A DNA stretch of 42,312 bases from Marinosulfonomonas sp. (lineage in GTDB: Bacteria; Pseudomonadota; Alphaproteobacteria; Rhodobacterales; Rhodobacteraceae): contig WFNH01000083.1 of NCBI GenBank assembly GCA_015488685.1, forward strand, positions 1-42,312. The letters run 5' to 3'. Shown one piece after another: positions 1-5,796 of this stretch. The notes below the pieces were generated by a model. That model worked only from the letters and a program-made list of their open reading frames with translations. It ran no database searches and was not told the DNA's origin. Position 1 is the stretch's first letter; each line of letters starts with the position of its first letter. Position numbers and translations under genes: made by a program.

Positions 1-904
1 CCTTGTCGCCAACGGCTTCCAGAATCGGCCCCAGCGCGCGGATCGAGCTTAGCGCCCCGTCCAGTTGCCGCCCGCCGTGGTTGGACACGATAATTGCATC
101 AACCCCGACATTGGCCGCCTTCTTCGCGTCCTCGACATCCAGTATCCCTTTCAGGATCACCTTGCCGCCCCACATCTTTTTGAACTGTTTGATCCGCTCC
201 CAATCCAGCGTCTGATCAAATGCGGATGTGGTCCATTCCGACAGGCTGGACGGGTCGGTCACACCGGCGGCATGGCCGACGATATTGCCGAAAAACCGCC
301 GCTTGGTGCCCAGCATCCCAAGGCCCCACTGCACCTTGGTCATCATATTGGCCACCGATTTCGCCGTCAGTTTCGGCGGAGCGGACAGGCCGTTTTTCAG
401 ATCCTTGTGCCGCTGTCCCAGCAGTTGCAGATCAACCGTGATCACGATAGCCGAACAATTCGCAGCCCGTGCCCGATCAAACAGCTGCGTCATAAAATCG
501 TCGTCCTTCAGGGTGTAAACCTGAAACCAGAAGGGTTTTGTGGTGTTCTCGGCCACATCCTCGATCGAGCAGATCGACATGGTGGACAGGGTAAAGGGCA
601 CGCCGAAATTCTCGGCCGCTTTGGCTGCCTTGATTTCGCCATCCGCGCATTGCATGCCGGTCAGACCAACAGGGGCCAGCGCGACAGGCATGGCCACATC
701 CTCGCCTATCATCTGTGTGGCTGTACTGCGGCCGGTCATATCCACCGCCACTCGTTGGCGCAGGCGGATTTTGTCAAAGTCCGTGACGTTTTCGCGAAAG
801 GTCTGTTCGGTCCAACTGCCGCTTTCGGCGTAGTCGTAAAACATCTTGGGCACACGGCGGCGGTAAATCTGTTTCAGATCGTCGATATTGGTGATCACGG
901 CCAT
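1..904 (-). CDS. lldD: FMN-dependent L-lactate dehydrogenase (alpha-hydroxy-acid oxidase family), 3' end outside window
   Basis: Oxidises L-lactate to pyruvate with FMN, passing electrons to the respiratory chain (family knowledge). The minus-strand translation begins MAVITNIDDLKQIYRRRVPK and carries family features in order: YDYAESG near residue 25, PVALAPVGLTG near residue 75, and the catalytic-histidine segment VSNHGGRQLDG with His at about residue 276. About 301 codons are visible. The family is usually about 380 residues, so the C-terminal part lies left of the window. The ATG at 904 has a GAAAGGA ribosome-binding site just upstream. A 33-bp palindrome sits about 30-60 bases upstream and is probably its operator. 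A mandelate or glycolate oxidase of the same family is the alternative, but the N-terminus favours lactate dehydrogenase. Confidence 0.9.
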   Translation of the reverse strand, partial: MAVITNIDDLKQIYRRRVPKMFYDYAESGSWTEQTFRENVTDFDKIRLRQRVAVDMTGRSTATQMIGEDVAMPVALAPVGLTGMQCADGEIKAAKAAENFGVPFTLSTMSICSIEDVAENTTKPFWFQVYTLKDDDFMTQLFDRARAANCSAIVITVDLQLLGQRHKDLKNGLSAPPKLTAKSVANMMTKVQWGLGMLGTKRRFFGNIVGHAAGVTDPSSLSEWTTSAFDQTLDWERIKQFKKMWGGKVILKGILDVEDAKKAANVGVDAIIVSNHGGRQLDGALSSIRALGPILEAVGDK

Positions 905-931
905 CGGGCATCCTTTCACGACTCAAAACTG

Positions 932-964
932 CGCATATTGGTCAAACCTTGTGACCAATATGCG
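932..964. promoter_or_regulatory. Palindromic operator candidate upstream of lldD
   Basis: An inverted repeat with 13-bp arms and a 7-bp spacer: core left arm GCATATTGGTCA at 933-944 and its exact reverse complement at 952-963, with one more base pair at 932/964. It is centred about 44 bases upstream of the lldD start. The TTGGT/ACCAA half-sites resemble operators of GntR/FadR-family regulators such as LldR and PdhR, although the half-site spacing here is wider than in those. No T-run follows, so it does not look like a terminator. The regulator is not in the window. Confidence 0.6.
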
Positions 965-989
965 GCAAAACTCAAGCCTAAAGCCGCCT

Positions 990-2309
990 TTATGCTACCT
1001 TTAAATTCGCGACTGCCTCCCAGATACCGCTTTCATCAGCCATTTCCCTTGTCGACAAAACCGTTCCCTTGTTATCCACCATTATCCGCATAGGGGAACC
1101 CCGCATCGGCAATTCCGGCGAAACAAAATCCTCTCCGTCAAACAGCACCTTAAAAGGCAACCCTTTTTCCGTGCATATTGCTTCAATTGTTTCCCGATCC
1201 TGTTCATTTGCAACCCTGTTACCAGCAGAAACAATATGCACACCGGATATCAGATCCGGATAAGCGGCATGAACCATTGCCATCTTGAATAAATCCATAA
1301 GACTGTACCCGTTTGCCCGGTATTGCCCCATTATAAGCAAAGCAAATACTTGATTGTCAGCGGTGTTTTTAAGGGCGCTGGATAAAGAAATCGTTTCCCG
1401 CTTGCCGCCCATGTTTCCAACCGGATCAATCCCCGGCAGCACATAATCCAGCGGAAGTTTCTTTCCGACAAACGGATCCTGATCTTGGACTTCAGGTCTT
1501 TTCACATCTTCGGATTCTGGGGCAAGCTGGTGCAGCAGATCACGTACAGCCCCGATATCCGGAACGAGTTCATACGCTGCTTGCGCGGCATAGTTTGCGG
1601 CTTCATTATCGTTATTGGCAAGATTTATCAGTGCTTCAGTATAGTCGAACAGCCCCATTTCAATCGAAGACAACCATTCATTATCGGATTTGGCCTTTCT
1701 GGCTGCTCTTAAAACCTGTTCAGCGGCTTCAATATTTCCGGCTTGCAATTCGGCCAAAGCCAGAAAGCCCAAATGGAAATCATTTTGGTATCTGCTAAGG
1801 TCCAAATTCTTTTGTGCCCCCCTCAAGCGCCCCAACAGGCCAACCCCCAGCGCGCGCTCAATCCCCTTGCGCAGGGACTGGTTCATCTGGCCAATTGCAT
1901 CCAGATTTCCATCCCGCCAATAGTCGACGAGCACATCATGTGATATTAGGGATTTTTCGATCTTTCGCAGCAGGCTCGCATTAACAGGCGGGCTGAGCTT
2001 GATGCCAAACGGCCAAGACGGCAACCCCCACAAATACAACCGCCCCTCGGGATCACGGAAAACAGTTGAAAACACCTTTTCCTCTTGCGGTCCCATCAGG
2101 GAAATATTTTCGGCTGGGGCTCTGTCATTGAATTTAACCAATTCCCAACCCTCACGGATACCAGCCAGATGTGCGGGGCTTTTGGGGAAAACATGTGTTA
2201 CCTTGGCACCGGCGTCCATTGCATCGTGTTCCTGTCCAGGTAATGGTCTGTAACTGGCCAATGCTTGTACGGCATCATCTTTCCAGGACTTTTTCGATTG
2301 CCAAGGCAT
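990..2309 (-). CDS. PDZ-like / helical-repeat / redoxin-like protein of unknown function
   Basis: A 439-residue protein without signal peptide or membrane segments. Residues about 35-65 (THVFPKSPAHLAGIREG and following) look like a PDZ domain. Residues about 165-265 are helical and alanine-rich, with TPR-like character (LALAELQAGNIEAAEQVLRA). The last 150 residues resemble a thioredoxin/AhpC-type fold (FVGKKLPLDYVLPG, then a terminal segment ending MRIMVDNKGTVLSTREM). The position where redoxins carry a catalytic CXXC or peroxidatic Cys reads LLIMGQYRANGYS and has no cysteine, so it is probably not an active thiol enzyme. The start is an ATG at 2309. Function unknown; the domain assignments are inference from sequence character. 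Confidence 0.6.
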   Translation of the reverse strand: MPWQSKKSWKDDAVQALASYRPLPGQEHDAMDAGAKVTHVFPKSPAHLAGIREGWELVKFNDRAPAENISLMGPQEEKVFSTVFRDPEGRLYLWGLPSWPFGIKLSPPVNASLLRKIEKSLISHDVLVDYWRDGNLDAIGQMNQSLRKGIERALGVGLLGRLRGAQKNLDLSRYQNDFHLGFLALAELQAGNIEAAEQVLRAARKAKSDNEWLSSIEMGLFDYTEALINLANNDNEAANYAAQAAYELVPDIGAVRDLLHQLAPESEDVKRPEVQDQDPFVGKKLPLDYVLPGIDPVGNMGGKRETISLSSALKNTADNQVFALLIMGQYRANGYSLMDLFKMAMVHAAYPDLISGVHIVSAGNRVANEQDRETIEAICTEKGLPFKVLFDGEDFVSPELPMRGSPMRIMVDNKGTVLSTREMADESGIWEAVANLKVA

Positions 2310-2415
2310 TTTATCTTAATCTTTCGTTTGTCATTTAATGCAAATCTGCACTAGGTTTTAGGCACTTACAACTATAATTAGCCCCAAAGGGTATCAATTC
2401 ACCCCACACGTCAGG

Positions 2416-3969
2416 CTAGATCGTTTCGACCCGCCCCGAATAGACCCGCACGATATGCTCATCCGCTTTGGCCGCCAATTCGGCAATCTCGCGGGTCTGG
2501 CCCTCGTCCAGCACCCCGCCCTCGGGCGCTGCCGCAATCGAGGCCAGCGCGACGTCCCGCGCTGCCTCGAACGCGCCGCGCCTTTCGTTCTTCTCGTAAT
2601 CATCGCGCCCGTCTCGCTGGAACACCGACGGGATGAACTGATCACGGCACCCAGCAACCGTATGGTCGCTGTCCAGAAAATGTCCGCCAACGGCGACCTG
2701 CATCATTTCATCCCAATTCAGGCTGGTGTCATCAATCTGCGGGCTGCGCAGAAACCGCCGCACCACCGCGCCGATTTCATTGTCCAGCACCGCTTGCACC
2801 GGCGAAAACACTGTGGCGCATTCCAACTGCCCCACGCCGCCCAGAATATCGGCCCCTGCCAACGCCACATTCTGCATCAGCATCGCCCGTTCCGCCATCG
2901 ACTGATGATCGGCATCCGGCGTGTCCGACCCCGAGCCATAAGTATGCGTCATCATGCCAAAGCTTTTCATCAACTGGATCGACATATTCGCCGCCTGCAT
3001 CGCCTCGACACTGGATTGCAGCGCGCTGCCCGTGCGCATGTCCAGTGCGAACATCAAAGGCGTGGCGATCACCGGCGTGCCCGGCGCAAGGATGTGCGCC
3101 ATGGTCATCATCCCCAAAATTTCCGCCGCCGCCATCAGGGCGAGGGACGGCACCGACAATGGCGCCGTGCCACCGGCCGAGGGCAAGGAACAGGCATGGA
3201 TCGGCACGCCGTATTGACCGGCCTGAATGATCACCTCGGTGTCCATATATTTGAACTCCAGCGGGGTAAAGGAACAGGTGATCACCGATGTGCTGGGCCG
3301 CGCCCGCAGCACATCTTCGCCTCCCGCCGCAATCGCCGCGATCTTCATCAGGTATTCGATGTTTTCCTTTTGATAGGGCTGCATCCAGACGTGTTTATGG
3401 GTGTTTGCGGTGATGGCCGCATAGGCGTGGATGTCTGCCGTGACTTCGGGTACGCCATGCACGAACGGGTGGGCGATGAACCCGATCTGGTCCAGATCAT
3501 TGGCCACCGCCGCGATTTCCCGCGCCGCTTGCACATCCATGTTGCGATAGCTGGCATCCCGTGGGTCAACATAACCATGCCCGCCAGTGCCCGTGCGCAG
3601 GATGAAGCCTTTGTCCGGACGCGGCACCTGCATGTCAAATTCCGGTTTACGACCCGCAAACAGCGCGGATTTCGGTGTGGCCGCCAGCGCCTCCTCAACC
3701 AGCTTACGGGGCAGGCGGATGCGTCCGGCCTCGGTTCCTTCTGTAGCACCTGCCTTTAGAAATGCGGCTTTGGCGGCGGGATGCACTACCATCACGCCGT
3801 AGTCTTCCAGCAGGGCAAAAGCGCGGGACTGCATGAATTCCAGCCGGTCGGCATCCAGAAAGCCAAACCCCGGACGGTCGGCAAACACACGGTCCATTGA
3901 AAAAGCGTCGGCGGGTTTTGCGGATTGCGGCGGAGATTTATGGCCCCGGCGCTTTGGTCTTTGTGTCAT
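2416..3969 (-). CDS. Trimethylamine methyltransferase family protein (MttB/COG5598), non-pyrrolysine type
   Basis: Members demethylate quaternary or tertiary amines and pass the methyl group to a cognate corrinoid protein. Pyrrolysine-lacking members include glycine betaine methyltransferases. This 517-residue protein has family-like segments: GTGGHGYVDPRDASYRN near residue 125, the HVWMQPYQKENIEYL region, PLSVPSLALMAAAEILG, and a conserved C-terminal third containing ADILGGVGQLECATVFSP. I chose the ATG at 3969 (MTQRPKRRGHKSPPQ), which is preceded by AAAGGT; the longer frame to 4074 would run through the upstream repeat element. No in-frame TAG interrupts the frame, and TAG is the terminal stop. 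No corrinoid-protein or reactivase gene lies in the window, so the substrate is unknown. Confidence 0.85.
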   Translation of the reverse strand: MTQRPKRRGHKSPPQSAKPADAFSMDRVFADRPGFGFLDADRLEFMQSRAFALLEDYGVMVVHPAAKAAFLKAGATEGTEAGRIRLPRKLVEEALAATPKSALFAGRKPEFDMQVPRPDKGFILRTGTGGHGYVDPRDASYRNMDVQAAREIAAVANDLDQIGFIAHPFVHGVPEVTADIHAYAAITANTHKHVWMQPYQKENIEYLMKIAAIAAGGEDVLRARPSTSVITCSFTPLEFKYMDTEVIIQAGQYGVPIHACSLPSAGGTAPLSVPSLALMAAAEILGMMTMAHILAPGTPVIATPLMFALDMRTGSALQSSVEAMQAANMSIQLMKSFGMMTHTYGSGSDTPDADHQSMAERAMLMQNVALAGADILGGVGQLECATVFSPVQAVLDNEIGAVVRRFLRSPQIDDTSLNWDEMMQVAVGGHFLDSDHTVAGCRDQFIPSVFQRDGRDDYEKNERRGAFEAARDVALASIAAAPEGGVLDEGQTREIAELAAKADEHIVRVYSGRVETI

Positions 3970-3988
3970 GTCATACCTTTCTGACGAA

Positions 3989-4080
3989 CAGATTTGATAT
4001 GGCACACACCGATTACGCTCACTGCCTGCCGACTTGAGCGGGATCAGGTTAGCAAAGCCTGTATGCGCTGGCAAATGCGA
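3989..4080 (-). repeat. Structured repeat element, copy 1, in the methyltransferase leader
   Basis: A segment of about 90 bp ending 19 bases before the methyltransferase ATG. It recurs in the same orientation at 7308-7400. The core 3996-4041 matches 7315-7360 at 45 of 46 positions, with weaker similarity and a one-base indel outward to 4080. On the minus strand a six-base-pair hairpin forms (CGCTCA with TGAGCG, 4016-4040) with a 13-nt loop containing GGCAGGCAG. That loop could pair with a downstream TGCC. It could be a cis-regulatory RNA or a mobile repeat. I do not recognise it. Confidence 0.65.
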
Positions 4081-4094
4081 TGTATCCTGCGATT

Positions 4095-4362
4095 AGGGCC
4101 AGTTGACGTTCCCCACACCGCACTGGTTTCGACCCAAAATCCGCCAGTGCAAGCCAATTGAGTGCCGCAAGGGTGGCCCCCTTGCAAGCGAAATTGGTGT
4201 CGCAATGGCGGATTTTGGTGAAATCCCTGCGGGACGCGGCCAAAATTGCTTCCAACGCGCGGATTTCCCCTTGCCGATACCGGTATCGCGGCGGGCAAAT
4301 CAACGTGCTGGCTGCAATTTTGGACTCGCGCCAGTGCGGTGTGGGGAACGTCAACAGGCCCT
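4095..4362. mobile_element. MITE-like element, about 268 bp, with near-perfect terminal inverted repeats
   Basis: Bases 4095-4126 and 4331-4362 are inverted copies over 32 bp with a single mismatch. Weaker symmetry continues inward to about 4140 and 4316. The dinucleotide TA flanks both edges (4094-4095 and 4362-4363), the pattern expected of IS630/Tc1-mariner target duplication. Inner inverted pairs are AAAATCCGCCA at 4136-4146 against 4206-4216, and GCACTGG/CCAGTGC at 4120-4150. There is no credible protein: the open frames inside are mirror images generated by the inverted repeats. It lies between the methyltransferase leader and merR, and its right edge forms part of the merR stop codon. 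Confidence 0.75.
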
Positions 4363-4780
4363 AGTTAACCTCGAACAACGCGTCCAGAATCGGGCATTCG
4401 GGCACGTCCCCGCGACTGCATTGGGAAATCATATCCGATAACATCTTTTCCAGCTTTTTCAGGTTGGCGATCTTGTCGCGAACCGAGGCCAGATGATCTA
4501 CCGTCAGATCATGCACTTCGCTACATGAGTAATCCTGCCGGTCCGCCATTTCGAACAGGCCCCGGATTTCATCAAGCGTAAACCCCAGGCCGCGCGCCCG
4601 CCGGATAAAGAACAACCGCTTTAGTTGATCGTGATTATATTGCCGGTTGCCCCCTGCGGTCCGATCCGGTTTTGGCATCAGCCCGATCCGTTCATAATAG
4701 CGGATCGTTTCGATATTGACGCCGGTTTCACGCGACATCTGGCCAATCGGATACCCTCGCGCGTTTGTGAACTGGCCCAT
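4361..4780 (-). CDS. merR: MerR mercury-responsive transcriptional regulator
   Basis: Represses the divergent mer promoter without metal and activates it by DNA distortion when Hg(II) binds. This 139-residue protein has the MerR helix-turn-helix (YPIGQMSRETGVNIETIRYYE, residues 10-30), a long dimerisation helix, and three cysteines at 86, 121 and 129. Their spacing matches the Hg(II)-binding cysteines of classical MerR. I prefer the ATG at 4780, which has AAGGGA eight bases upstream. The in-frame ATG at 4798 would overlap the -35 box of the mer promoter. The last codon is followed by TAG, of which TA is the presumed target dinucleotide and G is the first base of the adjoining MITE-like element, so the native C-terminus may have been different. 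Confidence 0.9.
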   Translation of the reverse strand: MGQFTNARGYPIGQMSRETGVNIETIRYYERIGLMPKPDRTAGGNRQYNHDQLKRLFFIRRARGLGFTLDEIRGLFEMADRQDYSCSEVHDLTVDHLASVRDKIANLKKLEKMLSDMISQCSRGDVPECPILDALFEVN

Positions 4781-4792
4781 TTGGAAAATCCC

Positions 4793-4824
4793 TTGCATCT
4801 GTAGCTGCTACAGATCGTATCTAT
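4793..4824 (+). promoter_or_regulatory. MerR-type mer operon promoter and operator
   Basis: A -35 box TTGCAT (4793-4798) and a -10 box TATCTA (4818-4823) are separated by 19 bp, the over-long spacer typical of MerR-family promoters. Inside the spacer lies a perfect dyad ATCTGTAG-CTG-CTACAGAT (4797-4815). It sits between the divergent merR and merT genes, as in known mer operons. Confidence 0.88.
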
Positions 4825-4855
4825 CACCAAGAAGCCACAACTGCGAGTGCAAAAT

Positions 4856-5260
4856 ATGACTGAAACAACCGACCTGACAGGGCAGCAACCAACCAGCCAA
4901 AGCCGTAAAAACCGTATGATTGCGGCGGGGGGTATCCTTGGGGCGATTGCGGCTTCCAGCTGTTGCATCATTCCTTTGATCCTGTTCAGCCTAGGAGTTT
5001 CTGGCGCGTGGGTTGGTAATCTGACTGCCCTTGCCCCCTATAAACCGATCTTCATTGTAATCACGCTTGGATTTCTGGGCTATGGTTACTGGCTGGTATA
5101 TAGCAAACCCCAAGATTGCTGCGATGGCGAGGCCTGCGCCCGCCCCTTGCCGAACAGGTTGGTCAAAGGTGCCTTGTTTGGCTCGACCTTTTTGATAATT
5201 CTGGCGATTTTCTGGAACTGGATTGCGCCAATTATTGCCCCCATCATGCTTGGACTTTGA
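4856..5260 (+). CDS. merT: Mercuric ion transporter MerT
   Basis: Inner-membrane protein that takes Hg(II) from periplasmic MerP and moves it to the cytoplasm for MerA. Three hydrophobic segments are visible (about residues 21-47, 64-82 and 106-132). The first holds the paired cysteines C36-C37 (ASSCCIIPL). The cytoplasmic loop has C88-C89 and C94 (DCCDGEAC), as expected for MerT. At 134 residues it is slightly longer than the classical 116, owing to a polar N-terminal extension. The ATG at 4856 was chosen; a GTG at 4847 in frame is possible, and neither has a strong ribosome-binding site. It is the first gene of the mer operon. Confidence 0.92.
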   Translation: MTETTDLTGQQPTSQSRKNRMIAAGGILGAIAASSCCIIPLILFSLGVSGAWVGNLTALAPYKPIFIVITLGFLGYGYWLVYSKPQDCCDGEACARPLPNRLVKGALFGSTFLIILAIFWNWIAPIIAPIMLGL

Positions 5261-5271
5261 AAGGAAACCTT

Positions 5272-5562
5272 ATGAGACTTGGAACACCCGCCTTTGCCTT
5301 GATTGGCCTATTGGTTGGCGCACCGCTGTTTGCGGCAGAACAAACCGTAAAATTTGCCGTCCCCGGCATGTACTGCGCCAGCTGCCCCTTTATCGTTGAA
5401 TCCGCAATGGGCAGCGTTGATGGCGTCATATCGGTGGCGGCCGATTCAGACACAAGAACAGCCCTCGTTGTTTTTGACGACGAGATCGCGACGGTTGATG
5501 ATATCGCTGCCGCCTCGGCCTCGGCCGGATATGAAGCGACTGTAACAGAAGGCGAGTCCTGA
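5272..5562 (+). CDS. merP: Periplasmic mercury-binding protein MerP
   Basis: A small periplasmic heavy-metal-associated (HMA) domain protein that captures Hg(II) and hands it to MerT. It has 96 residues: a signal peptide of about 21 residues (MRLGTPAFALIGLLVGAPLF, cut near FAA), then the metal site GMYCASCP with C35 and C38, and the HMA fold ending SAGYEATVTE. The ribosome-binding site AAAGGAA lies just after the merT stop. The order merT-merP-merF-merA supports the call. Confidence 0.94.
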   Translation: MRLGTPAFALIGLLVGAPLFAAEQTVKFAVPGMYCASCPFIVESAMGSVDGVISVAADSDTRTALVVFDDEIATVDDIAAASASAGYEATVTEGES

Positions 5563-5566
5563 TCCC

Positions 5567-5785
5567 ATGAATGATAAATCATTGTTAAAGGTCGGTATCA
5601 TCGGCACCGTTACGGCTGCGCTGTGCTGCTTTACTCCGGTTTTGGTGGTGCTATTTGGTGTCGTCGGTCTGTCGGCCCTGGTCGGCTATCTGGATTATGT
5701 GCTGTTTCCGGCGCTCGGAATATTCATCCTGCTGACGATCTATGCGCTTTGGCGCAAACGCAGCCAATCCGGTGCAGCCCAATAA
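5567..5785 (+). CDS. merF: Mercury transporter MerF, lacking the C-terminal cysteine pair
   Basis: A small inner-membrane Hg(II) transporter with two transmembrane helices. The 72-residue protein has the family signature ALCCFTPVLVVLFGVVGLSAL with C20-C21 in helix 1, and YLDYVLFPALGIFILLTIYA as helix 2. Known MerF proteins carry a second vicinal cysteine pair after helix 2. Here the tail reads WRKRSQSGAAQ and has no cysteine. It starts four bases after the merP stop, so the genes are probably co-translated. Confidence 0.9.
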   Translation: MNDKSLLKVGIIGTVTAALCCFTPVLVVLFGVVGLSALVGYLDYVLFPALGIFILLTIYALWRKRSQSGAAQ

Positions 5786-5796
5786 GGAATATCAAA

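Noticed and set aside
65-1093. Long plus-strand open frame
   Set aside because: It is antisense to lldD, whose minus-strand translation matches a known enzyme family; the plus-strand product shows no family features.
2416-2418. Terminal TAG of the methyltransferase as a pyrrolysine codon
   Set aside because: The protein is already full length, and the pyrrolysine position of classical MttB is in the interior.
2455-3759. Long plus-strand open frame of 434 codons
   Set aside because: It is antisense to the MttB-family gene; its His/Arg-rich composition is typical of a shadow frame in GC-rich DNA.
3996-4060. TPP riboswitch
   Set aside because: On the minus strand CTTTGCTAACCTGATCC looks like the 3' half of a thi-box, but no CTGAGA half is present upstream and the second copy breaks the ACCTGAT core.
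4044-4441. Several open frames in both directions inside the MITE-like element
   Set aside because: They arise from the inverted repeats, mirror each other, and have no ribosome-binding sites or family similarity.
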